A DNA stretch of 64,000 nucleotides from Acetanaerobacterium elongatum (lineage in GTDB: Bacteria; Bacillota; Clostridia; Oscillospirales; Ruminococcaceae). The notes below the pieces were generated by a model. The model ran no database searches. It saw only the letters and a list, made by a program, of their open reading frames with translations, and had not been told where the DNA came from. The DNA lies in contig NZ_FNID01000011.1 of the NCBI RefSeq assembly GCF_900103835.1, positions 26,422 through 90,421 of the forward strand. Reading direction: 5' to 3'. Below are positions 18,801 to 26,230 of this stretch, one piece after another; within the stretch, counting starts at the first letter, position 1, and each line of letters begins with the position of its first letter. Position numbers and translations under genes: made by a program.

Positions 18801-18977
18801 TTCCGAGAAGGCGAAATAAAGACTGTCGGCACTGATATTGATAGAATCATGCCGCCACTGAGCCGTTTTGGTGGTGGAAATCGAGCTATAAAAAAGCAGA
18901 CAGTCATTGATAAATTGAAAAACTTTTTTGAGAAATATTTTGGAATCGGTGGATCTGCTAAATTTACAGACCAATGA
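15846..18977 (+). CDS. hsdR: type I restriction enzyme motor/nuclease subunit
   Basis: A 1043-residue protein close to EcoR124 HsdR in length. The N-terminal nuclease domain shows the PD-(D/E)XK pattern (YDVTILVNGLPLVHIELKR, ELK near residue 167). The superfamily 2 motor follows: Walker A TTGSGKTLTS near 327, DECH near 426, and FGFTGTPIF. The C-terminal helical region would contact HsdM/HsdS. It translocates unmodified DNA and cuts at a distance. The start is set by aaaggaggcga. All motifs look intact, so the system is probably functional. Confidence 0.96.
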   Translation: MPYFNIVAETNENTVVTEYKPVKARSDSYQSEEALEKEFIRLLCEQGYEYLPIHTETDLITNLRNKLEELNNYSFSDSEWERFFADCIANKNDDIVEKTRKIQDDYVQVLKRDDALSKNIMLIDKKNIHNNRLQVINQYVNGKEEGAKYDNRYDVTILVNGLPLVHIELKRRGVAIREAFNQINRYQRDSFWAGCGLFEYVQIFVISNGTNTKYYSNSTRFNAIKDANSGKSKKGKTSNSFEFTSFWADANNKVIPDLIDFTKTFFAKHTLLNILTKYCVFTAENMLMVMRPYQITATERILNRIEIAHNYKKYGDIAGGGYIWHTTGSGKTLTSFKAARLASQLPFIDKVLFVVDRKDLDYQTMKEYDRFEKGAANSNTSTAILAKQLGDKKSHIIITTIQKLSTFIKKNKEHPVYNKQVVIIFDECHRSQFGDMHSAIVNSFKKYYIFGFTGTPIFPINSGSTRNGKILTTEQTFGDQLHTYTIVDAINDKNVLPFRVDYIKTMDTERDIDDEQVWDIDREKAFMAPQRISLVTKYILDHFDQKTYRGDKSYIFNQLTNISDVASAERGAVEEIKQKQRISGFNSIFAVASVPMAKLYYDEFRKQMNADPTKQLKIAVIYSFAQNEEEADGILEEENPEDTSALDKSSRDFLEEAILDYNTMFHTNYDTSSDKFQNYYKDVSLRMKNKELDLLIVVNMFLTGFDATTLNTLWVDKNLKMHGLIQAFSRTNRILNSIKTFGNIVCFRSLQKRVDKAISLFGDKNAGGIVLLRSFKDYYEGYISDDKHIPGYVDMIEELSDKFPISDSQIIGEQNQKDFISLFGSILRMRNLLSSFDEFTGKEIITERDLQDYLGRYQDLRDEWKRKRESGERTDIIDDIVFEVELIKQIEINIDYILMLVKKYHDTHCEDKEVLITIKKAIDASPELRSKKQLIETFIAGINDVDDVMNEWNGFVAQQRENDLVALIQEEKLKPEETRIFLENSFREGEIKTVGTDIDRIMPPLSRFGGGNRAIKKQTVIDKLKNFFEKYFGIGGSAKFTDQ

Positions 18978-19184
18978 AGCATTGGAGGTACTAAGCAATC
19001 CACGACTCGATAAAAAAGGCGGTCAGATCTTCGCAGCAACTGCGCAGCAAAAAGGTACTAATCGAATCGCCTATTGCTTCGGCAGGAATCGCACTAATAA
19101 TAAACAGAGCGTAATTGACTGCTCGTATTCTTTGAGAATTGTTTTGGAGTGGTGTAGAACGCTATACCAAAGGAGGATAACACA

Positions 19185-21746
19185 ATGGATAACGCATATC
19201 AATGGGTGCCGTTTTACGAGGCACTCGCCGATAAATTGCTCACATACAGCAATAAACGGGATGAGCTCTTTGCTCTAATGAAAAAGCTTTCATCGGAGCA
19301 ACCGCTGATGAAATACCTTCACTTTGAACGCGAAGACTGGTGGGGACCTCGTCGGCATCAAATCGATCCGTTTTCTGTGATTGGAGTTATGAATCGAGGG
19401 ACAACAGACGCAAACCGTATTGTCTTAGCCAAGGTGCTCGCAAACGCATTTGACATACGGATGCCTGCGCCTACGCAGTTTGCTGGTATACCCGTACTCA
19501 ATAACATGAATTCTTTTTTCAATGGAACAAGTGAATTATGGGAGTTGTTTTGCCTTGCAATAAAATCTGCGGAAACGGGTATGTTTTCAGACGAATTCAA
19601 AAAAGCATTCGATGACGCAATTGCAGTCAATGGAAATGGACTGGCTTATATTACGATGGGTTTGTATTGGATTCGGCCACATGTCTTTATGCCTCTCGAT
19701 GGCAATTCGCGTGCTTATATTTCTACACATTACGGTGTATCTGCGCCAAGCGGACAATGTAGTGGTGAAGAATACGTAACTTTTTTGAATTCACTCAAAA
19801 CGAAGATTCATGAGCAGGCACCCGACCTTACATTACCCGAAATTTCGTATACCGCTTGGACGAAGAAAGATGCCAATGCGCTCAATGGTGCAAGCGCAGC
19901 TACCGAAGCCGTTGATGAGAAACAGCAGCGGGCGGCATTTAAACAGTGGTATATGAATAATGTTGGTTCGTCTAATTCTGCTAATACCATCTCGACTGCT
20001 ATCAGTAAAGCACGGCTTAAAAACGGACGAGCGGTGTTTGCTATTGCGGATTTCAACGAACTTGATTCTGTAATTAAGAGCAGCGGCCTTGAAGGGTATT
20101 TTCAAGCCAGCGGTGGCGATTACTCAAAGATGGATATAGTTTTTGATATTGATCCAGCTACTCAACGTGATGATTTGAAGAGTGGAATCAAGTATTATCT
20201 CAGTTTTCTTAAAAGCATAGGAGAGTTAAGCTCATCAAGCGGAGCAACAAGGCAGACAGGCGGGGTTAAAATGGCAAAAAACATAATTCTCTACGGAACC
20301 CCTGGAACAGGAAAAACTTATAGCACAGTGCAGTATGCTGTTGCAATCATAGAGGAGAAGTCGCTCACCGAGGTAAAATCTGAAGATTACGGAGAAGTGT
20401 TCAACCGTTACTTAAAATACAAAGAAGACGGACTAATCGCATTTACTACATTTCACCAGTCGTTCGGCTATGAAGAATTCATTGAGGGTATACGCCCGGT
20501 TGTGTCTTCAGAGGAAAATGCCGAATCGGTACGTGATATTGAATATGAGGTACACGACGGAGTTTTCAAGGCGTTTTGCAATAAAGCTGGAACACCCATT
20601 GGGGGCGGAACAAGCGTAGACTTAGGGATTGGTAAAAGCCCTACCGTCTGGAAGGTTTCACTTGAAGGTACAGGTGACAATCCCACTCGAACCGAATGTA
20701 TGGAGAATAACCATATTCGTATCGGATGGGACAGCTACGGCGAAACCATATCCGATGCTACGGATTACAGTAAGGACGGCGGTAGTACTGTTCTGAACGC
20801 GTTTTACAACAGGATGCAAATCGGCGATATTGTTATGTCTTGTTATTCGAGCAAAACAATAGATGCTATTGGTGTTATTACTGGTGAACCAGAATGGCAC
20901 GATGAGTATCAGCACTACAAACGGTTGCGTAATGTTAAGTGGCTAGTAAAGGGCATTAACGAAGATATTGTCGATTTCAATGCCGGAAAAGCTATGACAC
21001 TTTCATCTGTGTACAAGTTATCAGTATCCGTGTCAGATGCATTGCAAATACTGAGGAAGGTTAAGCCAAGCCTATTCACACAGAAGGTAAAAATTCCAAA
21101 CCGTGTCTTTATCATTGATGAGATCAATCGAGGGAATATCTCTAAAATTTTCGGTGAACTGATTACCCTCATCGAGCCGTCAAAGCGTATTGGAGCAAGT
21201 GAACAACTACGCGCTCTTTTGCCATACTCGGGCCAGAATTTTGGTGTGCCGGATAACGTCTACATCATTGGCACGATGAACACCGCAGACCGTTCTATTG
21301 CAATGATAGACACCGCATTGCGACGTCGCTTTGAATTCATCGAGATGCAACCTGATTCTGCTACGCTTAAAGATGTTCTTGTTGACGGTATTGATATTGC
21401 TGAAATGCTTGATACCATCAACAAGCGTATAACCGTATTGCTGGATCGTGAACATACAATAGGGCATTCTTATTTACTTCCGCTCAAATCAGATCCGTCG
21501 ATTGAAAATCTTGCGGCGATTTTTGAAAATAGAATAATTCCGCTTCTGCAAGAGTACTTCTACGACGATTACGAGAAGATCCAGCTTGTATTGGGTGACA
21601 ACCAGAAGCCTGATGATAGTACCCGCTTCATTGTGAAAAAGGCTGATGTTGTTAAATTGTTTGGAAATGCGGATGTTGATTTCCCTGAGTATTATGAGGT
21701 TAATAGTGAAGCGTTTATGAGGATTGATGCCTATGCGTTCCTGTAA
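19185..21746 (+). CDS. mcrB: McrB-like AAA+ motor with an inserted EVE-like domain
   Basis: An 853-residue protein. An N-terminal region of about 260 residues (DWWGPRRHQIDPFSVIGVMN) is a module seen in clostridial McrB-like proteins. The AAA+ domain has Walker A YGTPGTGKTYS near residue 371, Walker B FIIDEINRGN near 643 and GTMNTADRSIAMID near 696, the McrB-type pattern. Between Walker A and Walker B lies an insert around 500-590 (IRIGWDSYGE, IGDIVMSCYSSKTIDAIGVI) resembling EVE/PUA-like modified-base readers. With McrC it would restrict modified DNA. The start follows aaaggagg; it overlaps mcrC slightly. Confidence 0.9.
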   Translation: MDNAYQWVPFYEALADKLLTYSNKRDELFALMKKLSSEQPLMKYLHFEREDWWGPRRHQIDPFSVIGVMNRGTTDANRIVLAKVLANAFDIRMPAPTQFAGIPVLNNMNSFFNGTSELWELFCLAIKSAETGMFSDEFKKAFDDAIAVNGNGLAYITMGLYWIRPHVFMPLDGNSRAYISTHYGVSAPSGQCSGEEYVTFLNSLKTKIHEQAPDLTLPEISYTAWTKKDANALNGASAATEAVDEKQQRAAFKQWYMNNVGSSNSANTISTAISKARLKNGRAVFAIADFNELDSVIKSSGLEGYFQASGGDYSKMDIVFDIDPATQRDDLKSGIKYYLSFLKSIGELSSSSGATRQTGGVKMAKNIILYGTPGTGKTYSTVQYAVAIIEEKSLTEVKSEDYGEVFNRYLKYKEDGLIAFTTFHQSFGYEEFIEGIRPVVSSEENAESVRDIEYEVHDGVFKAFCNKAGTPIGGGTSVDLGIGKSPTVWKVSLEGTGDNPTRTECMENNHIRIGWDSYGETISDATDYSKDGGSTVLNAFYNRMQIGDIVMSCYSSKTIDAIGVITGEPEWHDEYQHYKRLRNVKWLVKGINEDIVDFNAGKAMTLSSVYKLSVSVSDALQILRKVKPSLFTQKVKIPNRVFIIDEINRGNISKIFGELITLIEPSKRIGASEQLRALLPYSGQNFGVPDNVYIIGTMNTADRSIAMIDTALRRRFEFIEMQPDSATLKDVLVDGIDIAEMLDTINKRITVLLDREHTIGHSYLLPLKSDPSIENLAAIFENRIIPLLQEYFYDDYEKIQLVLGDNQKPDDSTRFIVKKADVVKLFGNADVDFPEYYEVNSEAFMRIDAYAFL

Positions 21747-23010
21747 TAAAACCTACACTATAACTGAATACGGTGGGTTTACACGCGGCACAGCCTCTTA
21801 CGGGTACAAGGCATTACCAGAAAAAACGTTTGATGCGCTTGAAGCCTTTATTCTCGCCAATAATACTAATACGGAAACCGAGGCTGTCGAACTATTGTCT
21901 CTTTCTGCTCGTCGTGGTGTTGGGAAGATTATCACGGCCAAAAATTATGTCGGGCTGATAACAATGACTGATGGCACTGTCATAGAGATTCTTCCTAAAA
22001 TAGTTGGAGGCGACATTACCGAGGGTGACACGAGGCGGATTTTCCTTGATATGCTAAAAGCACTGAAGGACGTGGCGTTTAAGGACTTTAATGTTTCGCA
22101 TCTACATACCGATCGCCTGAGCCTTCTCGAAATATTTATAAAGATGTTCCTTGATGAGGTCACTATCCTAACGAAGCAAGGGATAAAAGCGGCATATACA
22201 CCCATTGAAGCAAATGAGCGGTTTTATAAAGGGAAGCTTCTGGCTTCCCGGAATATTAAATACAATCTGGTTAACAAGGAACGATTTTTTGTCTGCTATG
22301 ACGATTTCAACATAAACAGACCGGAGAACCGGCTGATCAAGTCCACACTCCTGTTTTTGCGTAATACTTCGCATGACGTGCGTAACCGCCAAAATGCCAC
22401 GAGGTTGTTAACTTTCTTCGATGGTGTAGAGTATTCCGTTAGCTATGATTCTGATTTTACAAAGTGTTTTGTTGATCGTAGTATGCATCATTACGACAAG
22501 GCTTTGACCTGGTGTCGTGTTTTCTTAAAAGGAAATAGTTTTACCGCCTTTGCCGGAAGCGAGGTTGCGCTTGCTCTTCTTTTCCCAATGGAAAAGGTGT
22601 TTGAAAGTTTTGTTGCTGCGAAGTTTCGCAAGCACATTGGTAGTGGCGCTATCTTACGGACACAGGATGCCAGATATAGTCTGTTTGACAGTCCGGCCCG
22701 AGCCTTTTCCCTTCGTCCTGACATTGTGTTGGAATTTGATGGCCGCACGGTAGTTCTGGATACCAAATGGAAGCTACTCTCAGACAATGCCCGAAACAGC
22801 GGTATTTCACAAGCAGATATGTACCAGATGTATGCTTACGGCAAAAAATATGAAGCAGATAGAATTGTCTTGCTGTATCCCTATTCCGATGCTGTAAGAA
22901 AAACCGATATCAGGTATGCCTCCGATGACAATGTAAAGGTCGATGTTAACTTTGTTGACCTTAAGAATGTGGATGGCAGTATTTCAAAGCTATTAGTGGA
23001 GGTGTGCTAA
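21733..23010 (+). CDS. mcrC: McrC-family nuclease subunit
   Basis: A 425-residue partner of the AAA+ protein. The N-terminal beta-rich domain (YTITEYGGFTRG, NYVGLITMTDGTVIEILPKI) is typical of McrC, and the C-terminal nuclease core shows SLRPDIVLEFDGR followed by VVLDTKWK (D, then D-x-K, near residues 327-345). It cuts DNA when the McrB ring engages a methylated or otherwise modified target. ATG 21733 is preferred because gagga stands 9 bases ahead; ATG 21727 is possible. The next gene starts within its stop codon. Confidence 0.92.
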   Translation: MRSCNKTYTITEYGGFTRGTASYGYKALPEKTFDALEAFILANNTNTETEAVELLSLSARRGVGKIITAKNYVGLITMTDGTVIEILPKIVGGDITEGDTRRIFLDMLKALKDVAFKDFNVSHLHTDRLSLLEIFIKMFLDEVTILTKQGIKAAYTPIEANERFYKGKLLASRNIKYNLVNKERFFVCYDDFNINRPENRLIKSTLLFLRNTSHDVRNRQNATRLLTFFDGVEYSVSYDSDFTKCFVDRSMHHYDKALTWCRVFLKGNSFTAFAGSEVALALLFPMEKVFESFVAAKFRKHIGSGAILRTQDARYSLFDSPARAFSLRPDIVLEFDGRTVVLDTKWKLLSDNARNSGISQADMYQMYAYGKKYEADRIVLLYPYSDAVRKTDIRYASDDNVKVDVNFVDLKNVDGSISKLLVEVC

Positions 23011-24035
23011 TGCCATTTACCATTGTCCGTCAGGACATAACAAGAATGAAGGTTGATGCTATCGTCAACGCTGCCAACACCGATCTGCAAATGGGTGGCG
23101 GTGTTTGTGGTGCTATATTCAAAGCGGCGGGAGAACTTGAACTCCAAGCCGCCTGTGATAAACTCGCCCCAATTAAGACTGGTGAGGCGGTGATTACGCC
23201 GGGGTTTGCCTTGCCTGCGAAGTACATCATCCATGCGGCGGGTCCCGTATACAGTCGAAATAACGCTGAGAAAAACGAGCAACTACTACGCTCTGCTTAC
23301 ATAAGTTCACTTCAGCTTGCCATTACGAACAAATGCAAAAGTATAGCCTTCCCGCTTATATCAAGTGGTATTTACGGATACCCCAAAGAAGAAGCCCTGC
23401 AAGTGGCTATTTCGGCAATACAGGACATCCTCGCTGACTACGATCTGGATGTGTACCTTGCCGTGTTCGATAAGGCGGCATTTGTTGTTAGCGAGGAATT
23501 GCTCGGCGAAGTTGCCAGTTACATTGACGAACACTATGTTGAGGAGCACAGAGTTGGACGGCGTGAATTGCTCGACGTCGAGCGTTCAGCCTTTGAAGAA
23601 GCTGACCTCGTAAGCTATAGCGCTCCGGTGCCGCAATTGGCCAAGCCGTCTGCCAGTGCACCAAGTGCAGGCTTTGACGAGTTGGTTGAAAATCTCGACG
23701 AACCGTTTTCGACTATGCTCCTGCGGCTGATTGATGCCAAGGGAAAGAAGGACGTGGAGGTATACAAACGCGCTAACATCGACCGTAAGTTGTTCTCCAA
23801 AATCAGAACAGGTAAAGGATATATGCCGAGTAAGCGCACCGCCATCGCTCTTGCTGTGGCTTTGGAGCTTACCCTTGATGAAACGGACGACCTTCTGGAG
23901 CGGGCTGGGTATGCGCTGTCCCACAGTCAAAAGTTTGATGTAATCGTCGAGTATTTTATAATTAATGGGAAATACGACATTTTCGAGATTAACGAGGTGC
24001 TGTTCAAATATGACCAACCGCTGTTGGGAGGGTAA
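23010..24035 (+). CDS. macrodomain protein with a C-terminal HTH-like domain
   Basis: A 341-residue protein. Residues 1-175 form a macrodomain: VDAIVNAANTDLQMGGGVCG and the second loop FPLISSGIYGYPKEEAL, the two ADP-ribose-binding elements, are intact. A linker rich in Ser/Ala/Pro leads to a C-terminal helical domain (ERAGYALSHSQKFDVIVEYFI) with TGKGYMPSKRTAIALAVALE, resembling an XRE-like HTH. The family removes or reads ADP-ribose, and the tail could bind DNA or RNA. Its ATG overlaps the mcrC stop (taatg), so it is co-translated with the restriction genes. Confidence 0.9.
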   Translation: MPFTIVRQDITRMKVDAIVNAANTDLQMGGGVCGAIFKAAGELELQAACDKLAPIKTGEAVITPGFALPAKYIIHAAGPVYSRNNAEKNEQLLRSAYISSLQLAITNKCKSIAFPLISSGIYGYPKEEALQVAISAIQDILADYDLDVYLAVFDKAAFVVSEELLGEVASYIDEHYVEEHRVGRRELLDVERSAFEEADLVSYSAPVPQLAKPSASAPSAGFDELVENLDEPFSTMLLRLIDAKGKKDVEVYKRANIDRKLFSKIRTGKGYMPSKRTAIALAVALELTLDETDDLLERAGYALSHSQKFDVIVEYFIINGKYDIFEINEVLFKYDQPLLGG

Positions 24036-24039
24036 GTTG

Positions 24040-24495
24040 ATGGATTATATAAATGAAATAGATACTTTAATTCAAGAAGTGTCATCGGCAATTGGAAAAC
24101 CGATTTCGAGAGAAAAATATGAAATCGTTGATAGGGGCTTGCCTCACATTCCACCTAGCCGATTACCTGCCGAAAAGATGGCAGTGTATATGTTCTTGCT
24201 CGGTGATGAATTTTTGAAAATTGGAAAAGCAAATAATCGGAGTAATGCGAGATTCTGCAGTCAACATTATGGTTTAAATGCACCATCAACACTTGCAAAA
24301 TCTCTCCTTGAGGATAGTGAAATGAGTAACTCAAAAATCGTTCCTTCGAACATAAAGGATTGGATTAAAACTAACTGCCGTCGGATTGATATAATTATTG
24401 ATGCAGATTTAGGCGTTTTCACCCTGGAGTTGATTGAAGCAATAATGCACTATAAATATGAACCAAGATATGAGGGTTTTGTCTCTCAAAGATAA
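24040..24495 (+). CDS. GIY-YIG-like nuclease domain protein
   Basis: A 151-residue protein whose core reads VYMFLLGDEFLKIGKAN, then an arginine (NARFCSQHYG) and LIEAIMHYKYEPRYEG. This follows the GIY-YIG order (GIY-like, YIG-like, Arg, Glu, terminal P-x-(Y/F)-x-G), although the motifs are divergent. GIY-YIG proteins are single-domain nucleases; a catalytic role is inferred. The start MDYINEID lies 5 bases after the macrodomain stop, behind gggagggtaag, which places it in the same operon. Confidence 0.65.
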   Translation: MDYINEIDTLIQEVSSAIGKPISREKYEIVDRGLPHIPPSRLPAEKMAVYMFLLGDEFLKIGKANNRSNARFCSQHYGLNAPSTLAKSLLEDSEMSNSKIVPSNIKDWIKTNCRRIDIIIDADLGVFTLELIEAIMHYKYEPRYEGFVSQR

Positions 24496-24575
24496 TTTGT
24501 CGCTCCTCAAGCGACCTCGCGCCATGCAGAAAGTGTTATCCTTAAGTCATTATAAAACTTGAGGAGGACATTTCA

Positions 24576-25229
24576 ATGAAAAATGGATTAACAGAACTGG
24601 TATTCATATTGGATAAGAGCGGTTCGATGAGCGGCCTGGAAACCGATACGATAGGCGGCTACAACTCGATGCTTGAAAAGCAGAAGGCCGTTGAGGGTGA
24701 GTGTCATATTACGACGGTGCTATTTGATAATAACTACGAACTGCTTCATGACCGCATTGACATAAGAGCGGTCAGCCCAATTACCGAGAAAGAGTATCAG
24801 GTTGGCGGATCGACAGCGCTCCTTGATGCAATTGGAAGAACAATAAGTAAAATTGGCAACGCTCAAAAACATACAGCCGATGATTACCGTGCTGAAAAGG
24901 TGCTGTTCGTTATCATCACCGATGGAGAGGAAAACTCCAGCCGCGAGTATTCGGCAGAGAAAATCAAGGCGCAAATCGAGCGGCAAAAGACAAAATACGG
25001 TTGGGAGTTTATCTTCCTTGGCGCGAATATCGACGCTGTGCAAACAGCTTCACGCTTTGGTATAGCACCTGACCGTGCTCAGAATTATCACGCTGACAGT
25101 GAGGGCGTGGAGCTCAACTTCCGCGTGATGAGCGAGGCAGTTGCCACCTTCCGAGAATGTGCCGCCATGCCGGAGGGCTGGAATGAAGAGATACAGAAGG
25201 ATTATAAACGCAGAGGAGGCCGAAAATAA
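24576..25229 (+). CDS. vWA-domain protein, TerY-like
   Basis: A 217-residue single von Willebrand factor A domain. The metal-ion-dependent adhesion site is complete: DKSGSMSG near residue 13, a threonine in GGSTALLDA, and an aspartate in FVIITDGEENS. Size and motifs resemble TerY-type proteins that act as scaffolds in stress and phage-resistance gene clusters. No signal peptide or membrane segment is seen, so it acts in the cytoplasm. It starts behind gaggagg and its stop overlaps the next start (taatg), which ties it to the ADP-ribosylglycohydrolase. Confidence 0.92.
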   Translation: MKNGLTELVFILDKSGSMSGLETDTIGGYNSMLEKQKAVEGECHITTVLFDNNYELLHDRIDIRAVSPITEKEYQVGGSTALLDAIGRTISKIGNAQKHTADDYRAEKVLFVIITDGEENSSREYSAEKIKAQIERQKTKYGWEFIFLGANIDAVQTASRFGIAPDRAQNYHADSEGVELNFRVMSEAVATFRECAAMPEGWNEEIQKDYKRRGGRK

Positions 25230-26080
25230 TGCTGGGTGCTATAATCGGCGACATCGTAGGCTCTGTCTACGAGTGGCATAATATCAACACAAAAGACTTT
25301 CCTCTGTTTAGAGACGACTGCTTTTTCACGGACGATACCGTAATGACCGTCGCCACTGCTGATGCTCTGATGAACGGCGGCGAAAAGAATGATTTCATCG
25401 ATGCCTATAAGAAATGGGGGCGGCTATACCCCAACGCTGGTTACGGCGGCAGGTTTGGCAGTTGGCTGAACTCGGACGAATGTGAGCCTTATAACAGTTG
25501 GGGTAACGGATCGGCGATGCGCGTGTCTCCCTGCGCATGGGTCATGAACTGCGGATTCTACGGCAGAACCGGTTGCTGGCCGTCAAACGGCTGGGAAACG
25601 GTGACTTTCTCCGCGGAGGTAACACACAACCATCCAGAAGGCATTAAAGGCGCGCAAGCCACGGCAGCAGCAATATTCTTGTGTCGATTCTATGCCGAAG
25701 GTCACGCTTTCGGCTACAGTGAGCCGTGGTCGATCGACGAATTGAAAGCTGAAATAAAAAAACTGATAGAGAGCAATCTTGGCTATGACCTGTCCCGAAC
25801 GCTTGACGAAATACGCCTGACCTACCGCTTCAACGAAAGCTGTCAGGACACCGTACCGCAGGCAACCATAGCCTTTCTTGAAAGTACCGATTTTGAGGAC
25901 GCGATACGAAACGCCATCTCACTGGGCGGCGATAGCGACACTCTCGCGGCGATAACCGGCAGTATTGCAGAGGCTGCATACGGTATTCCGCAGTGGATAA
26001 AGGATAAGGCATGGACATACCTCGACGAGCCGCTCCGCGATGTTTGCCGCCGCTGGCGCAAGTTTACGAACGAAACCTAA
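25229..26080 (+). CDS. ADP-ribosylglycohydrolase (DraG/ARH family)
   Basis: A 283-residue enzyme opening MLGAIIGDIVGSVYEW, the standard family start. Metal and ADP-ribose ligands are visible in FFTDDTVMTVATADAL and in SLGGDSDTLAAITGSIAEAAYG near the C-terminus, with THNHPEG between. The family removes ADP-ribose from proteins or nucleic acids. It is the last gene of the run and is co-translated with the vWA gene; together with the macrodomain protein it gives this operon two predicted ADP-ribose-handling enzymes, which suggests antitoxin or signal-clearing roles. Confidence 0.93.
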   Translation: MLGAIIGDIVGSVYEWHNINTKDFPLFRDDCFFTDDTVMTVATADALMNGGEKNDFIDAYKKWGRLYPNAGYGGRFGSWLNSDECEPYNSWGNGSAMRVSPCAWVMNCGFYGRTGCWPSNGWETVTFSAEVTHNHPEGIKGAQATAAAIFLCRFYAEGHAFGYSEPWSIDELKAEIKKLIESNLGYDLSRTLDEIRLTYRFNESCQDTVPQATIAFLESTDFEDAIRNAISLGGDSDTLAAITGSIAEAAYGIPQWIKDKAWTYLDEPLRDVCRRWRKFTNET

Positions 26081-26103
26081 CGCTGGTGATGTGGTACACC
26101 CCC

Positions 26104-26156
26104 GCTAACGATTTATACTTACGCTAACGAAACTTAAACCAGCGCAAACGATTTAT
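26104..26156. repeat. three iteron-like repeats downstream of the ARH gene
   Basis: gctaacg (26104), gctaacg (26123) and gcaaacg (26144) recur 19 and 21 bases apart; the first and third are followed by atttat. They fill the short gap between the defence island and the first recombinase unit. They could be a protein-binding array or part of an attachment region. Confidence 0.4.
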
Positions 26157-26223
26157 CCAGCAAATGAACACTGTATCAAAAATATCAGCCTTTGCCAACG
26201 GAGGCGGCGAGACTCTAACCCTA

Positions 26224-26230
26224 TTAGTGA
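26224..26230. other. outer end of the left recombinase unit
   Basis: Similarity to the right-hand unit appears to fade around here: the last shared string is aacaagtca (right, 38461-38469) against aaacaagtcacta (left, read on the minus strand). The exact element end cannot be fixed by eye. Confidence 0.3.

Noticed and set aside
18928..19278. 116-residue ORF across the end of hsdR and the start of mcrB
   Set aside because: It overlaps both real genes in another frame and has no start signal; the 207-base gap itself shows no convincing gene.
10534..26080. Possible BREX or DISARM system
   Set aside because: The methylase, specificity and motor genes fit a plain type I system; no BrxZ-like phosphatase, BrxL or DrmABC gene is present.
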